A DNA stretch of 64,000 bases from Rhyacophila brunnea. Lineage: Eukaryota; Arthropoda; Insecta; Trichoptera; Rhyacophilidae. Below are positions 1 through 12,473 of the stretch, in pieces. Both the position numbers and the translations under genes were made by a program. How positions within the stretch are numbered: the first letter of the stretch is position 1; the number at the start of each line of letters is the position of its first letter. Below the pieces are notes generated by a model, which saw only the letters and a program-made list of their open reading frames with translations, was not told where the DNA came from and made no database searches. The stretch is taken from positions 62,001-126,000 of the forward strand of contig JAGYXB010001357.1 in assembly GCA_022495005.1 (NCBI GenBank). Direction: 5' to 3'.

Positions 1-129
1 ACTCGCATGCGAGCGATGCGATGGCATGTCGACGCTTTTTAGGTGTCAATGGTGCGACGGGTAAATTCGCAGTGGTGTCGCGTATTGTCATTTATTTTCA
101 TAAGAATTTATCACGGGAGAGTATGCCTA

Positions 130-560
130 CATCATGGCATCAGGGGGGGGGTGACAGGGTTCTAGCCTGGGAGCCCGTGGTTAAAGGGCCCTGGCGTGGC
201 AGGTCGACCAGTTAAGTAAGATAAATGCACACCACAAATGTGCTCTAATAGGAAAAAAGTCTTCATTTATAAAAGAATTTTGTTTTTTTAATTATTTTTA
301 GTGTTGTATAACTAATAGACATGACTATTTATCCTATATGGTGAAGGATCGCATGTCACTTGGCTATCACAAAAGGAGATCACGATCAGTGCTTTATAAT
401 ATAATGTCGAGTGCTGATAATTCAAGTGGATTTATTTAAAAAAAATTATAAACTTTATCCCGGATTCTTCCTTATTTGAGATCGGTTGATCTCTACTCCT
501 TACCCGTTAGGTCAGTTCCCATTATTTCTGAGTTCCCTGTGGGAGACATAAGAATATAAT
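130..560 (+). repeat. Dispersed G-rich repeat, copy A
   Basis: This stretch shares ordered blocks with 56030-56460: a run of eight or more G, a 'cctggg..gcccg' block, 'gtcgacc' followed by 'taagt(g)agataaa', and later 'cagttcccatta' followed by 'gagttccctg'. The blocks occur in the same order and orientation in both places, so I read them as two diverged copies of one interspersed element. No long open frame or clear termini are visible, and its class is unknown. Confidence 0.55.
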
Positions 561-845
561 ATTATAGGTACGCGATAGGATCCACCTAAGTAGGGAACGT
601 GAACAAAGAACATTATGTATCGCGTATGTTTTTGAATGCTTCCTTTATAAGACCAGTGGAGATCCATCTGGAGACAAAATGAAAGCTTTACTTACATATT
701 CATGGTCAGATCAGCCATAGTACTTTATTTATATTATTGGTTTCTTAATTAAACACCCCAACAGGCCGTGAAGCCCAATAAAAGTGGAAAAACCCCCAGG
801 CTTGAAGAATTTACATGTTAGATTATGTAAATATTTTGACCTCAC

Positions 846-902
846 CGGAAATCGAACCCAGAACTCCGGGATTAAAACTGGAGAATACGATACACACTGG
901 TA
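846..902 (-). repeat. tRNA-like B-box segment, minus strand
   Basis: Read on the minus strand, this segment contains CTGGGTTCGATTTCCGG. That can form a five-pair T arm, with two G-T pairs, around the loop TTCGATT. No convincing acceptor or D arm is visible. It is probably the head of a tRNA-derived repeat. A hAT-type element has inserted immediately after it, at 911, and the sequence resumes at 1640. Confidence 0.3.
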
Positions 903-910
903 GTGCAGTC

Positions 911-1631
911 TAGAGGTGAGTTGGAAATACTGTCACTAGTTTGTGTACTCAAGTTTCGGATGAAACTACCCATACTCAGTATGTGTGGCCCAATAAACTT
1001 ATTCCAAAAAACTTGTGATGATATCATCGCGAGTCGTTGTTCTGTTAACTCGCCAGTTGGTAGACTTTCAACACTATTGGCATTAAATGCGCGCGAACGA
1101 AATAGCACTTGAATATAGGTATATTATAATTTATTAGTCTATTGCGTTCGAATATATGAATAATAGGTCATACATTTTGTGTCGCAGCACAGTGGTGAGA
1201 TGACACACAGGCTTAGGCTTGTTATATGACTGCTCAAAACATGTTTAAATTTTTTTTAAAAATCACTGTTATTCATTTTTGTTAACAAGAATATTGTAAC
1301 CTAACAAAAAAACAACTCATAAATTTAAAATGTGTTTAAAATTTTATAATAAATGGGACTATTCGACAAGCGGAGCATAACGTATTTTTAGCGATTCTAT
1401 TGAAGCCGATACACAGTCAGAGTTCTCTGAGCCGATACGTATTTCAAATACTAATATGGAGTTGGTTTTAGTTTCAGTTGAGTATGAAACTTTTACGCAC
1501 GCCAAACGCTCTATATTGTATTCCAAATATTAGTAAGTATTTTGGAACAAGTTTCTATACTTACTAAGTATTTTTTATAGTGGCAGTAAGTATTACTTAG
1601 TTTTCAAAATCGACCAGTTTTCCCATCTCTA
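911..1631. mobile_element. Non-autonomous hAT element with 8-bp target duplication
   Basis: The left terminus is TAGAGGTGAGTTGG and the inverted right terminus is TAGAGATGGGAAAAC, which match the TAG/CAG-type ends of hAT elements. The 8-base sequence GTGCAGTC stands directly outside both ends (903-910 and 1632-1639) as an exact target-site duplication. The 721-base body has no recognisable transposase, so this is a deletion derivative or MITE. Removing it rejoins the older sequence on either side. Confidence 0.85.
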
Positions 1632-1639
1632 GTGCAGTC

Positions 1640-2240
1640 GAGCCCCTAATCTGTTCCAATGAAAAATATCCCACAAAATTTGATTCCGCTGTTTGTGAAC
1701 GTGAAATTATTGGACCCCTTAAAAGTATTTGTTGTTCCGGTTTGATGTTTTATAAATTGTGAAGTGAAGGTTCTAGCATCAAATTAATTATGAGTCCTCT
1801 GAAATCCCAGCAATAGCTTTACATACATATAGATTCTATCGAAAAAATGCCTCGGCATAATAAATGTGAAACACCCTTCAATGTAGTACCTACTCTGAAC
1901 TTCCAAGCCACGGTTTTGAATATCGTGTGGGTCGGTTACATAGTTTATACGAAGTTTTTTTACATTTTAATTCGTTATTTCATGTTTTGGAGTGTTACAT
2001 TTGCCACCACTGGTTTTGGTCACACATTTTTCAATCGTTGTTAAATCATTAAATTGATTATCTGAAATAGGTTCGCACAATCCTGCAAAGATGAAGAGCA
2101 GTATTCACTACCAATTATTACAAGTAAAAATATACAATAAAAATCCCTAATTCTGCATTAATGATTACAATACATAATTATAGCCTATATGTTAAACGAG
2201 AATATGGTAAATAACGTAGTTAATCCTTCCTGCAATGACA
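1640..2240. other. Unannotated A+T-rich stretch
   Basis: I see no recognisable gene, repeat terminus or RNA here. A 65-codon open frame at 1847-2044 shows no family motif and looks like chance. Confidence 0.5.
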
Positions 2241-2422
2241 ATCATGTTAACTCAGCGTCAGTTTGGTCTCCCAGTACCGTTTATTCGACTCAGAATGATA
2301 ATAATAATTAATAAATTATTAATATTTTACTTGACAGTATATAATATGGCATGTCTCACAGCCATGCAGGAGCACAGGTAGCACGCACGCGTTAAACAAA
2401 CGACATTTGGTCCTCACAGAAT

Positions 2423-2805
2423 ACAGCCTTGATCTCCATGCGACTCTAAGGTCGATGTCTCCGCAAACTCTACAAACTCTCTACAAACATCCGAGTTCGC
2501 GAGCAGACACAACAGCCTTCGGTGATTGAAGTTATCACGAAGAGACGCTTTACGTGGCTGGGACACGTATTCCGGATGCCGCCAAAGAGTGCGGCACTTC
2601 TTACCCTTGTGGCACAGCCTCAAGGGTTTTATCGCCGTGGCCGGCCCTCCCTCACCCTGCAGCGGTGCTATAAGAACGACCTACGTGCTGCAGGTCTGAC
2701 ATGGCGGAAGGCGCACGAGTTGGCGATGGACCGAGGGAAGTGGCGCCAACTTGTGCTTGACCCATGCCCCAACGTTGGGACGTGACAGGGTGGAAGAAGA
2801 AGAAG
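2423..2805 (+). mobile_element. RTE-like LINE, 3' end fragment
   Basis: The plus-strand frame from 2522 encodes the C-terminal tail of an RTE-like LINE protein. It reads RRFTWLGHVFRMPPK, then a GRPSLTLQR segment, then a DLRAAGLTWRKAHELAMDR segment ending close to WRQLV. In this family the tail runs 'WLGHV.RM', then 'GRP..', then 'D...AGLTW..A..LA.DR..W'. The frame is open only over this tail. The 3' end is a GAA-rich microsatellite at about 2789-2805, as expected for RTE-type elements. The reverse transcriptase core is missing, so this is a 5'-truncated dead copy. Confidence 0.7.
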
Positions 2806-2879
2806 AATATAATATGGAGTTTATTACTGAAACGCTCGTCTCTAAAGCCGTGGGTGCGGGTTCAAATCTCATCTGGAAA

Positions 2880-3225
2880 AAAATGTATTATAATTTTTCA
2901 ATTGTATTTGCTCCATTTATATTCCTAATACACTCGAATATTAAACACTTGAATATTGCGCTTTCTATTCTTTGCCTTGTCGATTGACAAAAATTCACAA
3001 ACACTGTTTGCCAAATTCTTCACCCGACAAGTTTTTGTTAGTTCGGCACCGCTGCGATCGCAATCCGTCTGGGATACGGTAAGGAACTATAAACAAAAGG
3101 TTCTATAATGTATATTATAGTCAGGTATAAATTATTGATAGTCTATATAAACTGGTGATATATTAGTGTATCAGTTTTTTATAAGAAAGTATAATTCATT
3201 TTACTATTTGGTTACGCCAAATTGT
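2880..3225. other. Unannotated stretch
   Basis: No gene, repeat end or RNA structure that I can support is present here. Confidence 0.5.
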
Positions 3226-3296
3226 GCTGGCCGTAATCCTTACTTCCCACCTCCCTTAAATCCCAGTATTATTGTCACAAGACCAAGTGACCGGCT

Positions 3297-3860
3297 GTCA
3301 CGGGTTATTGTAGACCGTGATGCAAATAATATTTAGTTAGCTCATGTAATAGGAATCAAGCGGACGTGGGCAAGTTGTTATACTTCACCGTCGCTTCCTA
3401 CAGTGTGACCCCAAAATAGTGACTTCAAGACAGCCGTCGCGCGTTGTCAGCTCAAGCGAACAAGCAAGTACGTGTTGCCGCATTGCGTTATACAGACTGA
3501 TTTAGAAGTTGTTCGTAGGCCACGGCCAGGTCAGCTTGATATAGTGTGACCGTCGTACAAGAGATATTTCTAAATACCTGACAAGCCGCGATACCGGCTC
3601 TTATCATTCATACAACCTATCATCATCATTCATTAACCTCACCTATCACATATCATCCATAAACAATGTAGCGTAAAGTGCCGCGCACCGGGTAACACAA
3701 ACAAACAATACCGCGCGAGTAACAGTGCAACCAGACTACGGAGCCATAATCAACATCATAAAAAAGTCAGTGTCTGGCATCCTGTTAAATCGCCCCCACT
3801 CTTAGATCCGGAATCCACATCATCCTTAAAATTACAGTCCACTTGCGAAAGGGGTAACCA
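3297..3860 (+). other. Possible LTR-retrotransposon LTR/leader remnant
   Basis: This is a block of noticeably higher G+C than its flanks. It contains TGTCACGGGTTATTG at 3297, a candidate 5' LTR start, and 'cttcctacagtgtgacccc' around 3394-3413. The latter resembles the LTR-end, primer-binding-site and 'GTGACCCC' leader junction of Gypsy-type elements. No gag or pol frame follows and no second LTR is in the window. It could equally be unrelated moderately G+C-rich DNA. Low confidence. Confidence 0.25.
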
Positions 3861-4037
3861 TTATTTTTTCCTGTTAAGTTTATGACATAAAACTAAGGAG
3901 TTTTTGACTGCGTCAGAAAGTAGCAAAATCTTAAAAACAGATGTATTTTTTACAATATGAGTGTTAGAACATAATGAAGGCATAAAACGAAGTGTAAAAA
4001 ATCCGGTAAACATAACTTTAGTATTATTGGTAATAAC

Positions 4038-4784
4038 TAGGGAATCCAATCCCGAGCCAAAATTCTGATCCCGGGATTTCGGGATTACAATTTGACAATC
4101 CCGGGATCCCGGGACTGGTCCCGGGATTAGCATTTTTTCGATTGTTAATATAAAATTTTTATATTCACAAATAACATTGATAAAATCGGTCAAAAATAAA
4201 TCTAGTATAATTTATACTATTTAAGATATTTATTGTTAATATTGTATACGTTCAATCTTGGAAATACATAAGTTTAATGGAGTAATTAATATTGTAATAT
4301 AAATAATAATGCGAATTTAATATGAGATTGCTGTTTCTGATAGTAAAGACTAATCGAATGGATTAGCGAGATTTAAAATAGTAAAGCAAATAATCATGGC
4401 GTACTTATGGCCTTTCCGCTTCATAAATCTAATTAGTCAGCTAAATATGAAACTGCCGTAAAACGTGAGATCATGGTGGAATTACTTTGTTAAAAGTGCG
4501 AAGCATTGTTTTTTTCAATCTTTCTCATTTTTAATAATTTATGTGAAAAAATAAAATAAATCGGCAACTTACACATGGGTATAAATCAAACTTCACTCAA
4601 ACTCAGTTTATTTCTAATGTAGTTATTTTTTATTATAAGTATTTTTTCTGTTATATTTTTGCTTTTATTTTATGTTCCATAAAAATTGATAAAAAATCAA
4701 TCCCGAAATCCCGGGATTATGTTTATCAATCCCGGGATTCATAGGTATCGAAAATAGCTCGGGATCCCGGGATTGGAATCCCTA
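4038..4784. mobile_element. Non-autonomous hAT element, CCCGGGATT-rich
   Basis: The termini are TAGGGAATCCAATCCCGAGC on the left and the inverse of TAGGGATTCCAATCCCGGGA on the right. The exact 8-base duplication GTAATAAC flanks them at 4030-4037 and 4785-4792. Both ends carry repeated CCCGGGATT motifs that can pair with one another. The central part is A+T-rich and has no transposase frame. The element belongs to the same structural class as 911-1631 and 38367-38920. Confidence 0.9.
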
Positions 4785-4961
4785 GTAATAACTAATAAGT
4801 CTTATTACTTAGTAAGTGCCGCTCTTGAGCAGAATTTAATTTCCACCCCTTCAGAGCTATAATCTCAAACCCTAAGAAAATTGGCTTCTTATTTTCTATT
4901 ATTATTTTTAAAAGTATCTTAAACATGTGAGTTTGTCAAGGGTGTCAATTAATTGTCATGG

Positions 4962-5434
4962 GCACCCCATAAGCAAAACGGCACTTCTTGTGACATTTTG
5001 ACGATTTTGAGCTATGAATATAGGTTTGTTCGTAATTTTTTTTTCTACATTATAGGCGAAATGGCATTTTTTAAGCAAAATCCACGAAATCACAATTTAC
5101 AAAAGAAAATAAAAGTCACTTGTGTATTTGTAAACTAATCTTCAATTAACGTATATCAAAAACGTACTTACTATGTGTAATTATTTTAAAATGTGTAAAG
5201 GCCTTCGTATAAAAAAAGATTTTGTTGCAGGATGAGAATTTTCACAAGATATCAAAAATAAAATTAAAAATTTCATTTCAATCTTTGAGTAATAAGTCAC
5301 CTGTGCAATGAATTTCATTTTAAAATATTAAGAAACAACCGTCACACGATTTTCTTTCGCTTAAAAAAACTTAAAATACGTTTTTTCTCAAAACTCTATT
5401 TTTGCACAAGAAGTGCCCTTTTGCTTTTGGGGCG
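4962..5434. mobile_element. Inverted-repeat MITE
   Basis: The left arm 'caccccataagcaaaacg' continuing into 'gcacttcttgtg' is repeated in inverted form at the right end ('cacaagaagtgcccttttgc' then 'ttttgggg'). That gives terminal repeats of about 30 bases around a 473-base A+T-rich body. No target duplication is obvious, so the superfamily is left open. Confidence 0.65.
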
Positions 5435-5454
5435 ACGATATTGTGTTGATTTTC

Positions 5455-5590
5455 AACGTATTGTTGGAGTCAGAGTATGGGCCTAATACCTAGATTCAGA
5501 AAGTCGCTTTCATCCATTTCTCGTAAAAACAGAAATCTTGTTTTACAACTTCTACTCTGTGGAGTTTCTGGAGAGTCATTAACAAAATAA
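5455..5590 (+). repeat. SINE family 1, degenerate 3' part
   Basis: This matches the body of the SINE at 32155-32395: 'gagtcagagtatgg', 'cctaata', 'catccatttctcgtaaaaa', and 'ctctgtgga' in the same order. The tRNA-like head and the 3' end are missing. Confidence 0.5.
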
Positions 5591-5599
5591 TATTATAAT

Positions 5600-6779
5600 G
5601 AAAAAAACCAAATGGTTTCAATATTTTATTCATTCATATTTTTAATCTTGAATTAAGTACCTGATTTTAAGTTCTCTTTTGACTATAGCATCCTTTCGTT
5701 TACTTCTATACTCCCGAAATATCATAGCGGAGATCACATTTTTATTTACATTCAGTGATTAGTAAAAACTACCTGTGAAAGGTAGACTGAATCATTTTTA
5801 ATATTTTACTCAAAAATTAAACTAAATACATACAAATATCGTTAAAATATCTACCTACATATTTTGATAAAGTATCACAATGTAGCGGCGATTGTCTTTA
5901 ACGTAAATGACCGCTTTGTCAGAAAATTTAAAAAGGGGCCTCCAAACATTTATCATAAATTGGTATTTTTATTTTATTAATACTGTCGATTTAAATTTCA
6001 CAGAACAAACGCATTCAACAATGTTGAAATCAGTTACATCCCGTGGGAGTAGATATGTCATGCGTTGCTTAGAGACTGAACATGAATGCAGAAACTGCGA
6101 ATATTATATACGTACATCATTGATAGTAAATTTCATTCACGTGAAACTATTAATTTGTCTAGTAGAATGCCACAAAAACAGTTTGTGCGTATGGAATACT
6201 ACGTACAAATATAATATCGAAATGTCAAACGACTGACAAAAAGGCAGTTACAATATAATATAATATGATAGACGGCATTGTTCAATAGGCCACTCTGGTT
6301 CTAGTATTTACGAATTTATTAAAAACTAAAAATGTTTATAAATTGTCATCAAAAGTTGTATTAGCAAACAATTATAAGACTCTACATTTACTTTAAACTG
6401 TGCACTTTGTATTTGTAAGTTTTTAAATAACATCATTGGAGATAAAACTCCTAAATAATTAATTAAAACTCACCAAATTATCTGCTTAGTATGAATAGCA
6501 CGTGACGATCAACTATCCACCTGTTGAAACACCTGCCGGTCAGTCATCGTCAGATTGACAGTTCCTCCTCACAGCATCGAGTAATATAATTGACGGTACA
6601 TTTTTTCCTCCGCTGAGCTTTCTGTGTTTTTGGTACCGACATCCGATGAAATCCTGAATTTCGTGTAGACGTATAATATTGAAACTTGAACCGTTAAATT
6701 TTTATTCATTTTGTAATTATTATTATTAAAGACATAGGATAGTATCTTAAGGGTACAATAAATACACAAAAAGTTACAC
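5600..6779. other. Unannotated A+T-rich stretch
   Basis: Open frames here (for example 5907-6236, 109 codons) have no recognisable motif, and their composition reflects A+T-rich DNA. I support no gene. Confidence 0.5.
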
Positions 6780-6960
6780 GACATTTAAGAATACACATAC
6801 ATAATTTTAAAATACCTACATCAGAAAATTAACATATTTATTTTAAAAAAAAATGTTAAAAAGGGTAGGCCAAGTTGGATTCGTACCTTACACCGTTACA
6901 CTGTGTATTTGACTGCTCTGTGCTATGAGTTATCGGTCCGCTTAACACACTGGACAAGGA
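6780..6960 (-). repeat. tRNA-headed SINE family 2, copy
   Basis: This shares 'catacataattttaaaa' followed by 'acct' with 14105-14275, and a related string with 54615-54700. In this copy and at 14105-14275 the shared segment is followed on the plus strand by a reverse-oriented tRNA-like B box, here 'ggattcgtacc'. Read on the minus strand this is a tRNA-like head and then a short body. The head here is degenerate. Confidence 0.4.
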
Positions 6961-7599
6961 TTTCAATTAAATAAATCTTTTTATTGAAAATACTTACCTT
7001 TAAAATAAAAACTTATGAAAGAAATGTCCATGTAGGATTCACAGAAAATTTACCTGCGATTCTATTCAATAATTATATCTTCTTCATCTCCAAGTGTCGA
7101 CTCTTCTGTGTGGGTTGGCATTCATTGTCCATCTTTGAGACCGTTGTAAGAAATAAACGATGTTGTCCCCATATAAAGTCCTTCAATTCATTACCTAACA
7201 CATTACACATGTTAATCAATAATGCACGCACATTAAATAAGATCATCCTCTCGGTTCTATAATTTACTAACCCCTTAGTTTTTCAACATCCACACTTGTC
7301 AGATGGTTTTAATGACAATACAACTGACATATCAATAAACAATGATAATAATATTTGATACAATCCTTTTATGTAACTCTATAACATCAGTTAGTTTGAA
7401 TGTAATAGGTACCTATACTATAGTGTGACAAGTAAATAAATATAAATATCTCATGACTGAATCATCCCTTCAATGAAAACAACCTGCCACCCCACATAAC
7501 AACATTACACCAACAGTGATACAACATGAATCAGAAAGTTGTAATTATTTTATATAAAACGTGTCATTTTCCATACAAAGACGGATTTTAGTATTTTGT

Positions 7600-7745
7600 T
7601 TTTTTTTATTAAGGTCAACCAATATAACCAATCACAGAATAAAAGAATAATGATACACAAAAATATAAAATAAATACATTTAGTGATGGTCTTAATTACA
7701 GACAAATACAGAGAGAATTATTAAATTAAACAGTTGGTACAAGAA
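7600..7745. repeat. Dispersed repeat shared with 62255-62420
   Basis: 'ttaaggtcaaccaatataaccaatcac' here resembles 'ttaggtcaaccaacaggatcaatcac' at 62260. Both are followed by similarly spaced A-rich sequence and 'gtgatggtc'. The two are diverged copies of an interspersed element of unknown class. Confidence 0.4.
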
Positions 7746-7753
7746 TCGCATAC

Positions 7754-8538
7754 CAGTGGCGAAGGGTAAAGGTAAGCGGTTAAGATCCGCCATAAAAAGT
7801 GAACACAAAAGTTTGTCAGTCATACGTATCCGTTTTCATTGAAATAAGACTAAAATTTACTGATGGTATATAATGTTTGAGGCTTTCACGGTTGTTTTTT
7901 ATCGTAATATATTCTTGGGTTTTCACCGTGTCTCCTTCTTCCTTCTTTACTCGACGTTTCGCATACCTACACTACATTTCATCATAAAACATATCTCTTG
8001 ATAATGGCCTCTGCAACGAGCCCGAAACGTCGAGTAAAGAAGGCAGAAGGAGACACGGTGAAAACCCAAGAATATAATACGATTTACTGATGGTGTTGGT
8101 TAGTTTTTAAAATTCAATTAAACCCTGCGAAAACCAAGCAATAGATAATATAAAAAATATCTAAAATTATGCAATTAAATCATACATAACTTTGGATGTT
8201 TTATAGATAGAATAATATTTTTATCTATTATAGTTTGGTTAGGCAGGCTTGATGAATTTTAAACAATGAACCAACAATATGTGTAATATGTATTCATAAT
8301 CCAACGAAAACAAATAAGTATGAGTGAAAAAGTGTGCACAATTTTGTCGTATCACCCAAAGTATAACAAAACTATTAAGGTTTGGTTTAGGAAGGGCTTA
8401 ATTGATTTTTAAAAACTCACCAACACCATCTGTAAATTGTAGTCTTAGTTCAATAAAAACAAATACGTATGACTAACAAAGTTTAATGTGCACTATTTAT
8501 GTCGGATCTTAACAGCCTACCTCCACCCCTCGCTACTG
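7754..8538. mobile_element. hAT-type MITE with long inverted arms
   Basis: The left end CAGTGGCGAAGGGT is inverted at the right end (CAGTAGCGAGGGGT when reverse-complemented). The arms remain similar for about 120 bases, through 'gttaagatccg' and 'agtcatacgtat'. Flanking octamers TCGCATAC and TTGCACAC agree at 6 of 8 positions, as an old hAT target duplication would. Related fragments lie at 12474-12775, 29832-29987 and 48849-49331. A second element has inserted inside (7868-8081). Confidence 0.75.
7868..8081. mobile_element. Nested fold-back insertion with 13-bp direct repeat
   Basis: This 214-base insertion inside the hAT-type MITE is flanked by the perfect 13-base direct repeat ATTTACTGATGGT (7855-7867 and 8082-8094). 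Its 61-base arms at 7901-7961 and 8023-8083 are nearly perfect inverted repeats containing 'ttcttgggttttcaccgtg'. The right arm overlaps the direct repeat by two bases. A 13-base duplication is longer than DNA transposons usually make, so retroposition of a hairpin RNA is an alternative. Confidence 0.75.
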
Positions 8539-8667
8539 TTGCACACAATATATTTTATTAAAAGGAGTAAAAAACAGTTAGTATAATAATATGTAAGTAG
8601 GTACGTAACTAGAGAATTAAAAATAAACTTAATGAATCTACATTTATTAGTGTTGTCCATATATTTG

Positions 8668-8823
8668 TAAGGTGCCGAGTCATGGACCCTGAAGGCAAGA
8701 GAGCAGAAGGCAATCGATTCCTTCGAAATGTAGTGTTTCTCGGGCAGAGCACAGGATGAACCAATCAATCATCCAGCGACTGCAGATAATGAACCGGCTC
8801 TCGACAATATGTCTTAGAGTGTT
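8668..8823 (+). mobile_element. RTE-like LINE reverse-transcriptase fragment
   Basis: The plus strand encodes AESWTLKAREQKAIDSFEM, a stop and one frameshift, then TNQSIIQRLQIMNRLSTICL. This matches the 'G.E.WTL......ID.FEMWC.RR.L.I.W..H.TN..I...L' block downstream of the RT domain in RTE-like LINE proteins. The copy is short and broken. Confidence 0.6.
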
Positions 8824-8824
8824 T

Positions 8825-11371
8825 TTGGTAGGTGCACATTATTCCTATGACATATGTCATATACTATACAATGTAGTCATGATGAAGATAGATGTAGAAT
8901 GACTTAACCAATAGTCAAACGTCTGCAGTTCTGTAAAATCAACATTTATAATTCTATTGTGTTCTTATTTATCATTCAAAATTATTTACAATAACAATTT
9001 CGTGTTTTTTATTCAATCAATAATTTTTAATTGTTTTCTTGGTAAGCCTATTTATAATAAACATAAACAAAGAAAGAAAGTAAATTGGACAAAAGTTCTA
9101 TTTTATATAATTTAATAATATTCCGAAGAAGACAAACTATTTTATAAAATATTAAATTAAGTTTGGTACGTTGCAATGAGTTAATAATTTCATAAGTTAC
9201 TTAGGTACTTCATAAATTCGTCATTGTATGAATATTATCAGCACCGAAAGAAAACATTCTAACTCCGACACAATAAATCACTTGAATTACAACGCATTGA
9301 CCCCAACTGTTCAGATATTTACGGTTTACCAAAACGCAAATGGTAAACATTGTGATAATGACACAGGTATTGCCAACAGAAGTGAACATCGATAAATTAT
9401 TCAAAATTTGAGAAAAGTGGTTCACAAAGAATTGACCAGTCATTTTTTTTAAATCATTTATTCGTTTCAATTATTGGATATACAGTAAAATAGTTTTGCG
9501 TCTTGATTGGACGACTTTGGTGGGCAGAACACTTGCACGACATGGGTGGCTTGCGAAAGCGAAAATAAATTGGACGTCCGAGACTTTGGTGGGCTAATAA
9601 ATGGTGTCACTACCAATGCTAGGTGCTGCACTATAATCGATCCGAATTAACTGAATATAAATTCTTTTCCACTTTGACATATTTTTTTCACGCGCAGCTG
9701 CCGATAGAATTCAGCGCAGTATCACGTGGTATCTAATATCAACATTCGTCAATACGATGTAACATTATAAAAGCATCAGTGTTTTTTTTTGTTATTGAGA
9801 ACTGTGTTATTATAATGACGGAAATTACATTATTAAATGGACAGTTTTTTCTTTCTTTTCTAGATGCTTTTATGAATATGTATCCATTTTTTTCGAGCAT
9901 CAGATATCAGCATTTACTATCGAGACTTCTTTAAGGACTTCGGCATGCAAACTACTCTACTTGGTGCTAGTCAAGTGAAAATTGTGCTGGCTGAGAGAAT
10001 ATGCCTTATTGAAAACTATTCTTCTACCCTCATCGGGTATTGCTAATTTGAATTCGACCAGGGCCTATGAAACTGCCTTGCAAAAACCCTGGAAAATTCT
10101 TTGTAGCGCAAGGCAGTGGTGATTCTGATGAATATTTTGTCGTATTCATTGGGAACTGAGGACTGCGATTTGTAGCCGAGTTTTTCCCCTGGTAAAAAAA
10201 ATGTCACATAGGGCTGATATTCTGAGCATATACTTATCATATCTTATATGACTGCAGTCACTGGATCTGATAGGCATGAATCATCATTACATGTCACCAT
10301 TTAATATTATATTATACATAAATTTACGAGATTTCGAAGAAGACAAAGATGTAACATTCTATTCACCTAGATAATTTATCTTATTTTTAGGTCGTGAGGG
10401 GGTATCCGAACCCAACCCCCTCCCCCCACCTCCCTTGTGTGCGTACTTTGTGTCTTTGAAATTGTGTGTTATTGTCAATAGCTATTGCAATGTACTGTTT
10501 GCCTCAATGTCTTGCTAAGCTGACCAAACTGGTCATGATTAAAGAATTCGAATTGTTTTTAAGCATGCTCATTATATGTTAATTAGTTTGGTTTAAAAGA
10601 ATTTTCCGTTTCCGTCATTAATTTCATTGTAATATCCGAATCCAGCATCGGAGCATAAGTTTGAACCATTCGCCTGAATATACTTATATATACCAAGTGA
10701 ACTTAATAAAGAGTACACATATTAAAATAATGTTACACTTACTATTTATTTTCATATATCACTTTGCTTTCCGACCCGTTATTTCACGACCACTGTCCTT
10801 GATCTATTATAATGACGTGTTGAGATTGGTAAGTATTGTGTGCGATGTTTATAATAATGAAAAGCCACTCATCCCTTAACACGATATCTATAGCAATAAT
10901 TATTATTTTTATCCAAGAGGGGTGAAAAACAACACCCCTGAGCTCTTGTACTAAACCCAATTATTATGCTATTATTCACTTAACAGGGTGAAACTAGGAT
11001 TCTAATAATGTAGTATATTTAATTTAAATATATCTACTTACAAAAAAAAAAACGTTTGATATAATTAAGCAAAATGTAGAAATATAGGAAATTTGAGAAA
11101 TACAAAATTATTTGGTTAATATAGATGGTATTTACTATTTATATTCAGATTAACTTTTTTTTGATAGAGGCAAGCGAACAGAACAGTTCCATTTAATCAA
11201 GATTAATCTTGGTAGATAATTATAGCCTTGATAATGTCGTGAGATTTGACGATAATTTTTTTATTTTAAGAAATAAATATTATTTATCTTTTGTATAAAA
11301 GTTTTTATTATTACAGACATATTATAATACATTTGTTTTTATGTTGAGAATTAAAAAAAGATATATATCAA
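8825..11371. other. Long stretch without supported features
   Basis: This is A+T-rich sequence with only short, motif-free open frames. A partial direct repeat of 'gactttggtgggc' occurs near 9510 and 9585, and there is a C-rich patch at 10405-10435. I can assign neither a gene nor an element here. Confidence 0.5.
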
Positions 11372-11759
11372 CCTGTAGAAAGGAAAAAGGACGTTATCCA
11401 CACAAATCAAGTTTTACAGGAGGCACAGAAACGTTTTTGTTATGGTTTTCGGACTAGTTAAAATACAAAAAAGACATAACCTTAAAGTACATGATAATTT
11501 ATAATTTTGTTTTTATATCCCTAATGTGATATCAATTATTGGGATAATCAAAGAAAAAACGAAAAAATATGATGGTTAAGTCGTTTTTTCCACTTCATTT
11601 CTTTCTTTTTCTTCAATTGATAGCTAAATTTAGATAATAAATTGGCGTTTGCAGCTTACATTTTTTGGACACGGCGTGTATTTAGTTGTGTACAACGTCA
11701 TTATCCAATAAAACCTATTTTGAAAAAACTGAGGGTTACGTCCTTTTTCCATTCTACAG
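11372..11759. mobile_element. Inverted-repeat element
   Basis: The left end 'ctgtagaaaggaaaaaggac' is inverted at the right end ('gtcctttttccattctacag'), giving arms of about 25 bases around an A+T-rich centre. The target duplication is not clear. Confidence 0.5.
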
Positions 11760-11845
11760 TCGATGTAGAAACAATAATAACAATAAAAGAGTAAAACAAA
11801 ATAAGTGACAAAAGGTGTTAAAGTAAACGACATAAATACATAATA

Positions 11846-12234
11846 TCGACTGCTCAATCTGCAAACCGGCTAACTATATTTGGGCAAATTGTTCAGGAAG
11901 GAGAAAAAACATAATAATTTAACTATTGAGTGGCATTTAACAATTCCAAAAATACACTTTTTTTACCATTAATAAGCTGCACTATGAATTAATACACTAT
12001 TTTTGCTTCATTTTTATATATAAAGAAAAATTATATATAAAGAGCGGAGTTGATCCATTTACCATGTTGGACATTTGTCACCTGCAGTTGCCTGTTTTGT
12101 GTGAAGAATAATAACGCATTTATTTATAAATTTAGGAATAGAATTTATAGAAAACATGCCTTATAACAAATTGCCATCAAAATCTCATTTTTAGTCAAAA
12201 CTGCAGTTTGCTAGTCTGCAGATTCAGCGGTCGA
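11846..12234. mobile_element. Inverted-repeat MITE flanked by TA
   Basis: The termini are TCGACTGCTCAATCTGCAAAC on the left, given in part here as TCGACTGCTCAATCTG, and the inverse of TCGACCGCTGAATCTG on the right. TA lies immediately outside both ends (11844-11845 and 12235-12236), as in Tc1/mariner-type insertion. No transposase is present. Confidence 0.6.
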
Positions 12235-12473
12235 TATATTATATAAACCAATAAAATTATAATTATAAAACTATTGACATAGGTACTAAGTTTACCTAAG
12301 TATATAAAATACTTCCTCCAATCCACTGGATACCTCAAGAGTATGTGTAAAAGTGACTGTATTAACATTTTTTTTTATAAAAAATACCATTCAATTTGAT
12401 TTATAAATATTTACATTGTTTCTTTATTCATATGATTTATCAACCACATTATAAATTTAGATATTTTAAATTC

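Noticed and set aside
5907..6236. 109-codon open frame (+)
   Set aside because: No family motif, A+T-driven composition, no start or splice context; a frame of this length is expected by chance in 64 kb.
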